A DNA stretch of 64,000 nucleotides from Capsaspora owczarzaki ATCC 30864. Lineage: Eukaryota > Opisthokonta > Filasterea. The translations under genes and the position numbers were made by a program. The notes below the pieces were generated by a model. It made no database searches. It saw nothing but the letters and a program-made list of their open reading frames with translations, and was not told the origin of the DNA. The stretch covers positions 588,894 through 652,893 of the forward strand of contig NW_011887299.1 in NCBI RefSeq assembly GCF_000151315.2, written 5' to 3'. Shown in pieces: positions 37,975 to 49,942 of this stretch. Every line of letters starts with the position of its first letter. The first letter of the stretch is position 1.

Positions 37975-39783
37975 TTGTGTCACAGATGCTCTCAGTCTCA
38001 GCAGCTCAACTCACCGTTCGCTCGTCTGCTTTTGGCCTCGTCCGCCACTGTTGCCGGGGCTGCCCGCCGCGCCGCTCATCTCAATCCCACAGCAGCGCGG
38101 TCTGATGCTGCTTCCCCTGCGAGCTCGGGACGCCGCCAGCTCGCCGTGGTCGTCGGCCTCGAGCTCCATGCGCAGGTCGTCGCCTCGTCCAAGCTCTTCT
38201 CCACGGCGCCGACGTCGTTCGCGGCCCAGCCAAACACGTGCGTGACGTTTCTGGATGCGGCCTACCCAGGCACGCTGCCTGTGCTCAACCAGCACTGCGT
38301 CGACGCGGCCGTGCGGACGGGCATTGCGCTCAACGGCACCGTCCAGCCAGTCTCGGCGTTCGACCGCAAGCACTACTACTATGGCGATCTGCCATTGGGA
38401 TACCAAATCACGCAGCAGCGTGTGCCCGTCGTTACGGACGGCTGGCTGGATATCGAAGTTTTGCCCGATCGCGCGTCGTACAAGAGCATCTCGGCCGCTC
38501 AGCTCGCCAAGCTGGCCATCACCCCCAAGCGCATTCGAATCCAGCGCCTGCAGCTGGAGCAGGACAGTGGCAAGTCACTTCACGATCTGCCAAATACTCC
38601 GGCCAACGCCACATTGGTAGACTTGAATCGCGCCGGCTCTGCGCTGATGGAAATTGTCACCGCCCCCGATCTGTCCAGCGCTGCAGAGGCGGCAGAGCTC
38701 GTTCGCAAGCTGCAGCTCATCTTGCAGAAACTGGGAACGTGCGATGGTGTCATGGCGGAGGGCTCTCTGCGCGTCGACGCCAACATTTCGATCGACGAAT
38801 ACGAAACCTCTTCTGACGCTGCAACAGCAATACCGCAGGATTCGCAACCACAACAGAAGCGACTGCTACGGCGCTTTCCTCGCGTTGAAGTCAAAAACAT
38901 TAACAGCATCCGGTTTTTGCAGCGCGCCATCCAGTTTGAGGTCGCGAGGCAAACTGCCGCTATCGAACTTGGCGAAGGCGACAAAATTGTCCAAGAAACA
39001 CGCCGTTTCGATGCTGCGGCCGGTGTCACTGTGCCAATGCGTACCAAGGAGGGAGAAACAGACTATCGCTACATGCCAGAGCCCGACTTGCCACTATTGC
39101 GCTTGACTCCACAGTATGTCGAGTCGATGCGAAAAACGCTGCCCGAACTGCCAGATGCAACGATTGCGCGGTTTTGCACCCAGTATGAGCTCGCACGCAG
39201 CGATGCTGCCGTTTTAGTGTTTGAGCCGCATGCTGCCGAGTATTTCGAGGCCGCAGTCAAACATCTCGAAGGCCTGGCGTCAGGGACCAACGCTCCGAAA
39301 ACGAACGGCGATAATGCTCCAGCACGCGCCCGCACTGCCGGCCAACGCGTTTGTGGATGGATTACTTCGTCGTTGATGGGCCACATTGAGACCTCTCTGG
39401 CAGAGTCTCCTGTGAAGCCAAGCCACGTCGCGGAACTCGTCCATTTGATTGATCAAGAACGAATCACCAGTCGCAATGCCAAGGCGCTTTTCGCAGACAT
39501 GTGCAAGTTGGGAGAGCTGCCTGCTCCAACGGGAGCGGTTCAAAGCCTGGCAGCCCAGCGTGGCTTCCTGCTTGACCCGCAACAAACCCAAAATATCGAT
39601 CCTGCTGAGATTGACCAGCTTTGTCAGCGCATCTTGGATGCCCACCCCAAAGAGGTGGCCGGGTATCGCGCAGGACGCAACAACATGTTTGGGTTTTTGG
39701 TCTCGAAAGCCATTGCCGAAACGCAAGGCAAGGTCAAGCCGCAGCTCGTTGCCGCGACTTTCAAGCGGCTTCTAGGTCAATGA
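37975..39783 (+). CDS. GATB: Glutamyl-tRNA(Gln) amidotransferase subunit B, mitochondrial
   Basis: GatB is the kinase/tRNA-binding subunit of GatCAB, which converts Glu-tRNA(Gln) to Gln-tRNA(Gln) in mitochondria. The frame shows VVVGLELHAQV, SKLFSTAPTSF, HYYYGDLPLGYQITQQ, RAGSALMEIVTAPDL, CDGVMAEGSLRVDANIS, RVEVKNINSIRFLQRAI, ETRRFDAAAGVTVPMRTKE, DYRYMPEPDLP and the C-terminal YqeY-like tail ending GRNNMFGFLVSKAIAE. Positions are as expected and the length (~600) is typical. The N-terminus is Arg/Ala-rich (FARLLLASSATVAGAARRAAH), as in a mitochondrial presequence. No in-frame ATG precedes the conserved core: the frame opens near 37975 without one. A short upstream exon joined at the acceptor ending 37985, a non-AUG start, or a sequence error could explain this. 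Confidence 0.92.
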   Translation: MCHRCSQSQQLNSPFARLLLASSATVAGAARRAAHLNPTAARSDAASPASSGRRQLAVVVGLELHAQVVASSKLFSTAPTSFAAQPNTCVTFLDAAYPGTLPVLNQHCVDAAVRTGIALNGTVQPVSAFDRKHYYYGDLPLGYQITQQRVPVVTDGWLDIEVLPDRASYKSISAAQLAKLAITPKRIRIQRLQLEQDSGKSLHDLPNTPANATLVDLNRAGSALMEIVTAPDLSSAAEAAELVRKLQLILQKLGTCDGVMAEGSLRVDANISIDEYETSSDAATAIPQDSQPQQKRLLRRFPRVEVKNINSIRFLQRAIQFEVARQTAAIELGEGDKIVQETRRFDAAAGVTVPMRTKEGETDYRYMPEPDLPLLRLTPQYVESMRKTLPELPDATIARFCTQYELARSDAAVLVFEPHAAEYFEAAVKHLEGLASGTNAPKTNGDNAPARARTAGQRVCGWITSSLMGHIETSLAESPVKPSHVAELVHLIDQERITSRNAKALFADMCKLGELPAPTGAVQSLAAQRGFLLDPQQTQNIDPAEIDQLCQRILDAHPKEVAGYRAGRNNMFGFLVSKAIAETQGKVKPQLVAATFKRLLGQ

Positions 39784-40023
39784 TAGTCTTGGATTGGGCC
39801 ACAGTTGCATTGTGAAGCAATCAAAATAAATAAAAACCGACAGACTATGATGTAGAAAATCGCAAATCAAAAATTCAATGTTACAAAACATGCAATCAAG
39901 ACGAAAAAAGGTGTGCATTCGTTCGAAAGGGGAGGCTGACCCTTGGGCCTAAGGACAACCAATGCCAAAAAAAATGTGCAACAAAAGACAAACAAAACTA
40001 AGGTAGAAGCCATTTTCGTGGAC

Positions 40024-42139
<2,116 letters not shown>

Positions 42140-45100
42140 ATGCAAGCCGATCAAAGCAACAACCAGCAGCGCACGGCAGTGGCCACCTTGACCGACTCGA
42201 CGCCGACCGATGGCTCGGTGTGCATCCAGGTTTGACTTTCCACCAACATTCTTGTTCCTAAATCTGCGGCCGATGCGCCCCAGCGCTCGCACACAACGGA
42301 CTCTGGCGTGAAACGAAAATTTGCGCGGGAAAATCTTGTGGCTCGAAAAACCCGCGAATCGTTTTCGCTTTTCGTCCTCGTGTCGGCCTTCCGTTGGGAG
42401 GACAGCTCACGGACTGTTGTCACGTTTGCTTGTCCAGGTCATTGTTACACTCAGGCACCAGCTGGTAAACTTGCCTCCGCTCCAGAAGCCGTCCGTCAAG
42501 CTGATCGTCCAAGGTTTGGAGCTTCTTGCTTGCTCGTCGCTTGCCAAACCCCCCCCCTGTCGCGCCGGTGCTCGCGTTTCTGGATGCTGGGAGGTGGTTT
42601 GTCATTGCTCTGACTGGTTTTATTGACTGAATGATGGACTTGGGGTGGGCTGATCACGCAGACGAGGGCGCCAGCGAGGACGACACCCTGTCTTACATTG
42701 CCGTCTTCCTCCAGGGTGGCTTTGCACAGCATGCTGCCAAGCTCCAGACCCATGTATGGTTTGATTTGCTCAGCATTGATCTTTAGCAGACGAAATTTTG
42801 AGAGCGAACGTGCTCATCCCATTCGTCTTGTAGGATCGTCTCATTCTCGCCGGGTTTCAAATCGAACCATCCGGCACACGCGCGCAAGGTCATCCGTTTA
42901 GCTTGGTTCTGGACACTGACATGCCGACAGCATATGCAAAGGTAATGGATGAACAGCTGTCTCTGCATCAAGTTGATTTAGTCCGAGTTTAACCGTGACG
43001 AATTTGTATTGGCAGATTTTCACAGTCGGTATAACCAACCAACCTCGAGTACTCATTGTCACTCCAAAGTCAACCCGTAAGTCGATCACACTGAGGCCCG
43101 TGTTCTACCGCACGTCCCTCTCACACTTGTCCAATTCCAAGCAGAAGTGTTTAACAACTCGAGCGCGGCGTCTGAAGGTCCTGCCCGTCCCAATTCCTCG
43201 GCCGAATACGAGTACACACCCATATCCAAGGTGCGCCAAGCGGAGAGCATCAACTTGTTTGGTGTGGTCGTGTACCTCAAGCCCCCGAGACCCACACGTG
43301 GCACAGGTAAGCAAATCCTCGTACGCAACAGTCAAAAGTCTGTCTGGCGAACCCAAGTTTACTCACTGAAAACCTTGTGTGTGTCAACCCCCACTTGACC
43401 GCAGATTGGTGCCTGACATTCACATTATGCGACCCTGGCAGTGAGGGTGAACACCCGCTCATGTGCAATCTGTTCTTGCCACAGCATGCCTTTCCCGAGG
43501 TTCAGCTAGGCGACATTGTTCGATTGCATCGAATCAAGGTAATATTTGTTGTTTTTGCTGGTGCCTTTTTTTTTCTACAAGTCGACTCTTCTCACTGCGG
43601 GCATTGCGTGGCAGATTCAAACACACAATGGCTCTTTACAAGGCCTCAGCTCTTATGGAATGTCGATGGTGTGCTTCACCAACATTCCCAACGCCGCCTT
43701 GACGCCGCGCGGAATGCCCAATCAAACTGTGAGCATTTCTCACAAAGATATGCAGGAGATTGAACGCCTGAGGAGTTGGGTTGCGCACACCAAGGTTGTC
43801 CCACAAAGCACTGTGACAAAGCGGCTCTGTGAGCTGGAGCCCGACACAACCTGCAGTCTGGTGTGTCAGATCTACGCCTCCGGGACGGCGCCCAATCCAG
43901 CCGCGGTTTGTGCGCAGCTGATCATTGGGGACGGCACACATCCCCCTCCAACTTGGTCAGTCTAGCGGTGGTTGTTGTTGTTGTTGAGCCTCGTGGGGAT
44001 GAAAGCTTTTGTTTTGACTTTGCTATGCTCCGACCCTTTTTTTTTTTGTTTGAAAACAGCGAAATCACTGCCTTTGAAAACAGCGAAATCACTGCCGATA
44101 AAATTCCGGGATATGGCTTGTTGCATCCAGGCGATGCCACGCCGCTGAAGTGCGCTCCGCTGTTGGTGTGGGACAGGCGCATCAATGAGATTCAAGGTTT
44201 GGCAACAGGAGATTTTGTCCGCATCACGCCAGCAACCAAGGTCCCCGGCTCGAGTTGCATGTCTCGCGAGGCAACGATATTGCAATTCGAGCCATCAGCA
44301 AAATTGCAATTCGAGCCATCAGCAAAACCGACCCGTCTGTTGTATCAATTTTTGAGTAAGCAAAAAAGGCGGATTGGCTTCGGTTCTTGGAACGGAATTC
44401 CTAAACGTGTGTGGATGGTTGTCTTTCGCAGGGAAGCTGAGAAATCTCGGTGCGAGTTTCTTGCAAGAGCGGAAAAGGCACAACTTCATCTTCGCGCCAT
44501 GCAAACACGCGCCATGCAGACCTCCTGCTCTTGTAACGTCAACATTGCTGATTTTGTGGTGTTTTGAATTATCGGCTTGTGCTCACTGCAACGTCGCTTC
44601 TAGTAACCGAGCATGACCGACAGCCACTGTCCACGCTTCGTCAAGTTCTGACGCATCCGAATGTACGACAGCAAACCAGCAGACGCGAGGTTGGAGGGTG
44701 CAGGAGCTAACGTCTAATTTTTGGTAATTTGGAAACAGGTTGCTCACAAGTTTCGATGCCGAGTCCAAGTCATTGCGCACTTTCCCCAGGAGATTGCACA
44801 GTTTTCGCGCCGGTTTTGCCCTCATTTTTCATTCCAGTAGGAAGTTGGGTTGATGCGTTGTTGCGCCGTGTGTTCCCACCGCGCTAACAATCCTGAATCC
44901 CTTTCTCGACTTTGAGTGCAGAGAATTCACGGCAGCCGTGGAAGCAGGCGCCAATCCAGAAACGCTTCCACTCGGCCCAAACGCCTCCATCGACTACTTG
45001 TGCACCGCTTGTCGAGCGAGTGTCGCGAATGGCGCGGCGTTGCCTGCAATGGAGTATGTCTACATGTTCTCACTTTCGCTCAAGGACGACACTGGATTGC

Positions 45101-45498
45101 TTGAAGCTCTCGTCTTTGGCGCTGACGCGGTAAGAATGTTGACTGTCGGGCAGGTAGAATTTGCTTCCGCCCAACTCAGCCCCATCAAAAACTCTCGCCT
45201 TCTTTGTCTCCTACAGGTCAAATTTCTCCCAGGCCTTCCGCCAAGAAACTTGTACGAAAACACTGGATCGCAGCAAGCGCTGCGCAATCGAATGGAAAAG
45301 CTGCTCACCAAGCCAAGCCGAGCTCAAGACCAGGCGGTGCCCATCTCGGTCCCTCTGTTTGGCAGTGCTCTTGCGCAAGCCATTCCTGAAGCCTCTGTCG
45401 GGTGGATGGATTGCTGCATAATGTCGTACGCGCCAAATCCGGAGTTGCCGTTCGCGCGCAAGTACCGGCTGTTTGACACAACTCTGCTGCACCAATGA
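42140..45498 (+). CDS. POT1: Protection of telomeres protein 1 (POT1), with N-terminal extension
   Basis: POT1 binds the telomeric single-stranded overhang in shelterin. Fourteen exons (42140-42229, 42438-42513, 42662-42753, 42834-42941, 43016-43076, 43145-43306, 43405-43538, 43615-43955, 44060-44355, 44432-44532, 44612-44689, 44739-44836, 44922-45129, 45217-45498) give 708 residues in frame. OB1 is visible as YEYTPISKVRQAESINLFG, VVVYLKPPRPTRGTD, VQLGDIVRLHRIKIQ and a following loop; OB2 as QLIIGDGTHPP, LLVWDRRINEIQG and ATGDFVRIT. The C-terminal region shows SIDYLCTACRAS, MEYVYMFSLSLKDDTGLLE and the final YRLFDTTLLHQ, all parallel to animal POT1. About 140 residues precede OB1 and themselves look like an OB fold. 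Exon 10/11 boundaries are the least certain. The acceptor of exon 9 is duplicated. Confidence 0.87.
44049..44096. repeat. 24-bp tandem duplication spanning a POT1 splice acceptor
   Basis: Positions 44049-44072 and 44073-44096 are identical. Each copy provides an aaaacag acceptor. Being 24 bp apart, both keep the POT1 frame, so eight residues (around FENSEITA) could be optional. Confidence 0.93.
44279..44326. repeat. 24-bp in-frame tandem duplication in POT1 coding exon 9
   Basis: Positions 44279-44302 and 44303-44326 are identical and encode the repeated peptide LQFEPSAK within the POT1 exon, between the second OB fold and the C-terminal part. Confidence 0.93.
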
Positions 45499-45807
45499 GT
45501 TAGTTAAACTGTATCACCATCGATTCACGTGTTGCTGTTACGTTGCGTTTGCGTTGAACGCGACGATTTTGCATTGTTCATAAACGACTCCATTTAATGG
45601 CAAAGCACATCAAACACCGAAATTGATAAAGTTGGGAGCCAAGCCCACACAAATTTTGGTTGGTGGAGAAAAGACACAAGTCAAACACAAAAGACAAAGA
45701 GCGGCACAATACACAAAAGTACAACAGAACGCAAAAGCAAAGCGAGGAGGGGGGTCAAGGCAGTCAAGTAAGCAAACAAAAAAAAAAAAGAGCTCGCAGA
45801 AGATGAA
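45499..45807. other. Intergenic between convergent POT1 and vinculin
   Basis: Downstream of both stop codons, with A-rich sequence on the plus strand after 45620. It is likely shared 3' UTR and terminator sequence. No gene seen. Confidence 0.45.
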
Positions 45808-48540
45808 TTAATGGCCAAGAGCCTTGCGCTTCCACTGAAGTGCGACGTTTGCGGTGGAGGCAACGCTGGAGAACGACTTGAGCGAAGCAGCTTCGGTGCC
45901 CTTGACAATCTCGGTGACGACATCCATGAGGTTCTTGGAGCCGGCAATAAGCTGGGTTTCGGCGTCGCTGTCGCTTGGGTTGGCAGCCTTGACAGAGGCA
46001 ATGATACGCAGCTGGGTCGAGATGGTTGGGATCTTGTCGCACAGCTGCAGGAGGTTGGCCTTCAGTCGGCGGTCGGAGCACTGCTCGGCAGCGGCCTTGG
46101 CGAGCTTGACAATCTCGGCAACCTCGCTAGCCATCGACTTGGCCATGTCGATCATGTCCTTCTTGTTGTTGGGCTGCATGGAGAATGCCGCCATGGTGCG
46201 CATCTTTTCCGAAATCTTGTCGGCCGCCTGCACGAGGGCGTTGTTCTTGGCGTCCCATCGGCTGGCGACAAGTTTGAGGTTGCCTGCAGCAATCTGTCAT
46301 CGACACACAACTGAAAGGTGAAAAAACACTGCCCACCCCCCCCCCTTTAAAAAAAACAAGAAAAAAAAAAACGAACGTCGAAGGAAAAAAAAACCCCTAC
46401 AGAAATGGGATGGCTGGCAACAGCTTGGGGAGAAACGCCGGCGGCAGCAGCAATTTCCGCAACCTGCTTCTCCTCTGACTTGCGAACCTCGTTGGCAATG
46501 GCAGTCGAAGAGGCAGAGCCAGCCTGTGAGCTGCCGGCGCCAGCAGCACCTGCGCCAGAGCCAGAGCCAGAAGCCTCGATGCCTTGAGACTGGGCAATCT
46601 CCTTCTTGAGTTCCGAGACACTCGAGGTAACAGGCTGCACTGCAGCGTCGATATCGGCAGCGTTTCGGGAGGTGAAGGCCTTGTTCATGGTCGGCTCCAA
46701 GCCGTTGATGGCTGCGATTTTGATGAGCAAGAGTAGCAGAGACAACACAAAAACAAACAGTATAACATGTGACATGTCAGAATCGAAAGCAGAGGCGTGC
46801 CAAAAACACAAACCACATCAACATCAACGTACAGGCTTCAATACGCGCACGACGCTCGGCCATCTTCTTGCGGAAATCGGCATCGTCAGTGTTCTTTTCC
46901 TCTGCAGCAGCAAGACGACCGGCACGAGCGGCGGTTGCCTTAATGTTCTTGACGGCCTTGTCAAAGCTGGGCTTGTCTTGAGCGGTGACGGCGGCCTTGG
47001 CCTTGGCAACTTCGGCGGCAATGGTGCGCTCGGCGACTTCGAGGAAGGCGTGGGGCTGGGCGACCTGCTCGGAAAGCTCGTTGAGGCGGGCAACCTTGCT
47101 GTCCCAGCTCTTCATGAGCAGGTCGAGGTTGGCACGAGCCGCTTGGTCGTCGGGGTTGGCAGCCACAAGGCGCGCGGCAACGACAATCTGGGGAACGAGA
47201 TCCTCAAGCTGCTTGGACAGCGTGTTAATCTCCTTGCTGACTTCCGAGTCGGGAGCGTTGGAAGCAACCGTTCGCGACGCCTTGACCAGCGTGGCGGTCT
47301 GGCTCTGGAGCTCAACGCCGGCCGCGTTGACGTCAGCAGCGTTGCCGCTCTGGGCTGCCTGCACGATCGCAGAGAGCGGCTCGGCAACGTTGGCAAACAC
47401 GGCCATTTGGGCGTGGATGGCGTCGTCGGCAAGTGCCTTCTCGAGCAGGCGGAGCTCGCGGGGAAGCTCGTCCATGAGCTCGGCAAAGCGAGCCTGCGCA
47501 ACTTCGTCGCTCGGGTTGGCCTTGATGCGCTCGGCAAGCTGGGCAGCCTCGTCGCGAATGGCCTGGACGCGCTGCATGTGGCCGAGAATGTCGGCGCGCA
47601 TGGGCGAGGACGCATGAGCGTTCGCCTGCTGCTGGGCCTGCTGCACAATGACGTCGAGCTGGCGGGCAAAGTCGCCGTGCGGCGCAAGTGCGGCGGCAGC
47701 AAGGTTGGGGTTGGCAGCAATGCGAGCGACTTGCATTTGGAGGCTCTCAAAGGCGGTGCCCATGGTGGGGTTGGCCTTGTCGTCGACGCCGTAGTACTTG
47801 AGCTGGACGAGACGGGTAATCTCGTTGACCGAGTCGCGAAGGCGGTTGAACGAGTTGTCGCGGTTGGTGGCAGTATCGGGGGACGACTGGTTCATAATGT
47901 ACAGCTTGAGGGCAAGCAGAATGGAGGGCGACTGGTTGCGGAGCACGTCGTTGGCGTCGACCAGCTCTTGCTTGAGCTTGGCGAGGGTCAGCGACTGCTG
48001 GCGCTCCTCGGTGAGCTGGGCCAGATCGAGCAACTGGGTCGAGATTGTGCGCACGCCGTCGACAAGGGCTGCCTCAGTCTTGCAGGGGCGCATGGTCTCC
48101 AGCTGGGAGAGGACAACCTGGGCCTGCTTGAGAATGTTTCGGACATCCGACTGGTCAAAGGCGTCGAGAAGCGCAGCCGTTCCGTTGACAGTGCCGCGAC
48201 CACCTTCCACGAGCTGCAGAGAGGCAGTCTTGTCGGTCGGTGCAGCCTTGAGCTTGGCGGCAGCGGAATTGAGGTCGTTGACGGCTTGGTCGACAATCGT
48301 CGAGGCCTTCTTCAAGTCCACACGGACCTGCTCGTCATCCGTCTCCTCCGAGAGCGAGCGAGCCTCCTTTGCCAGGTTGAGGATGGCGGCCGACACGCTC
48401 GCAGCAGGGCCTGTGAGATCCGGCATGGCTGCGTTCGCCTTGGCAGCCTGCTCCTGAATGATCATGAGCTGCGTAATGCCTTCGCCAATGCCCAGGAGCA
48501 CGGATTCGACGGTTTGCGTGTAGACGGGGACGAGCGGCAT
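45808..48540 (-). CDS. Vinculin-family adhesion protein, compact
   Basis: Vinculin links talin/alpha-catenin at adhesions to F-actin. Three exons (46833-48540, 46401-46711, 45808-46293) give 834 residues. The N-terminus (PVYTQTVESVLLGIGEGITQ, then IPDLTGP-like MPDLTGPAASVSAAILNLA, RGTVNGTAALLDAFD, VRNILK) matches the vinculin D1 domain. The C-terminal tail matches Vt: AAEQCSDRRLKANLLQLCDK, IPTISTQLRIIASVKAA, NLMDVVTEIVKGTEAASLKS and a final LQWKRK like the vertebrate LRWVRK. The Pro-rich linker of animal vinculin is replaced by a Gly/Ser/Ala linker around 46520-46570. At 834 residues it is about 230 shorter than vertebrate vinculin, suggesting that one helical-bundle repeat of the head is missing. 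Almost the whole sequence is predicted alpha-helical. Confidence 0.9.
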
Positions 48541-48966
48541 GATTTCGACTTTGTATGACTTTTGTTGGTTTCTGTGTCAGAGAGAAAGAAAGTCAGAGCG
48601 AAAGTCAGTGAAAGTTCAGTGAAGGTTTCAGATTCGAGACTGAACGTTGCATTGGACGTCTCTCTCTCTCTCTCTCTTTCATTATTGACAACTGTTTTTT
48701 GGGCTTTCTACATTGTGTTCATCATTGTGGTTTCAGTGCTAACTGGGGTGGCGAATCGAGTTGCCGTCAATCAGTCAAGTCGAAATGAAACGATCAGTGC
48801 GTTGCAGAATCCCTCACTTTTATCACTGTTGACGCTCTCAAACGCGTTGCATTTTGACGTTAACATTCACACTCAATCTCAAAATCACACTCAATCTCAA
48901 ATCACACAAAAAGCCAAACATCTCCAGAATCACACCAAAATCGCTCAAATCACGCAACACAAAGCG

Positions 48967-49001
<35 letters not shown>

Positions 49002-49218
49002 CTCCAAACAAAGCAATTGCAAACAAGTGCCTTTTTTTTTTCTTTTTTTTCTTTTTTTTCTGATGCACAGTTCTTCGAGATGCGTTTCGTCGCGTGTGTG
49101 GTCGCTTTTTTTCATTGCACAGCACACAATGAGAGTAGCACGTTGATGGTTGTTGTCGGGTGTTTGTCGGAACACAGAACGGATTGGAACAAAAAGTGCG
49201 ATTCCAAACACCAAAACG

Positions 49219-49249
<31 letters not shown>

Positions 49250-49942
49250 ACGAGAGCGTAGATCTAAAGCGTCACGCTTGTCGTGCTCGCTCGTCAAGGT
49301 CAGCAACGACCATGCAACGCAATGAGCGATGCGATGAAGTGTGTTTGCATGTCGCGGTTTTGTTGTTGCGCGCAGAAAACAAACGAACAGAAAAAAACAG
49401 ACAGGAAAAAAATAAAACAAACAGAATGCGTTTGCAATGAAAAATAAAATAAAATAAATAAAAAATAAAAAGTCAACAACAAGCAGCGAAAAAAAAAAAA
49501 AAAAAAAAATACAAACCTAAACAAAAAAGAAAAAATCAAAAACTGAGCTTTTGTTTCTTTTCGTCGGATTTTGTTTTGTGAATGAATTGGTTTCAATGGA
49601 TGGAAAATCAGAATTTGAATGGTTGTTGAGTTGGTTTGGAAACTGTGGCTTTAATCAAAGGAAGTCAAACAAAGATGAAACCTCGAGCAACCTGTTCGTT
49701 TTCTCACCCCGACCCATGTTTCTCGCTGTGTAGGATCGCTCAATAACTCTGTTATACATGTGGCCACGCAGCATAATTGGCATCTCTCTTGTTGTGTTTC
49801 GTGACTTTTGCACTGTTCAACACAAAGCAGAAAAAGAGGATCAAATTTGTATTGAACATCAACACATGCACACAATTGAAAAGAATCAGACATAACAGCA
49901 CAATCTTGACGGCAAGTGAAAACAAAACACGACGTGCCTGCA
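48541..49942. other. 1.4-kb intergenic region with long A runs
   Basis: This lies between the vinculin start and the ROCO stop (both on the minus strand). It contains A runs of 32 (48967-48998), 29 (49219-49247) and 21 (49489-49509), a CT microsatellite near 48660 and a TTTTTTC-rich patch near 49030. No family-like coding frame appears on either strand. It should include the vinculin promoter and the ROCO 3' UTR. Confidence 0.5.

Noticed and set aside
46606-48558. 650-residue plus-strand open frame opposite vinculin
   Set aside because: It is the antisense shadow of the vinculin exon; the vinculin frame carries recognisable motifs.
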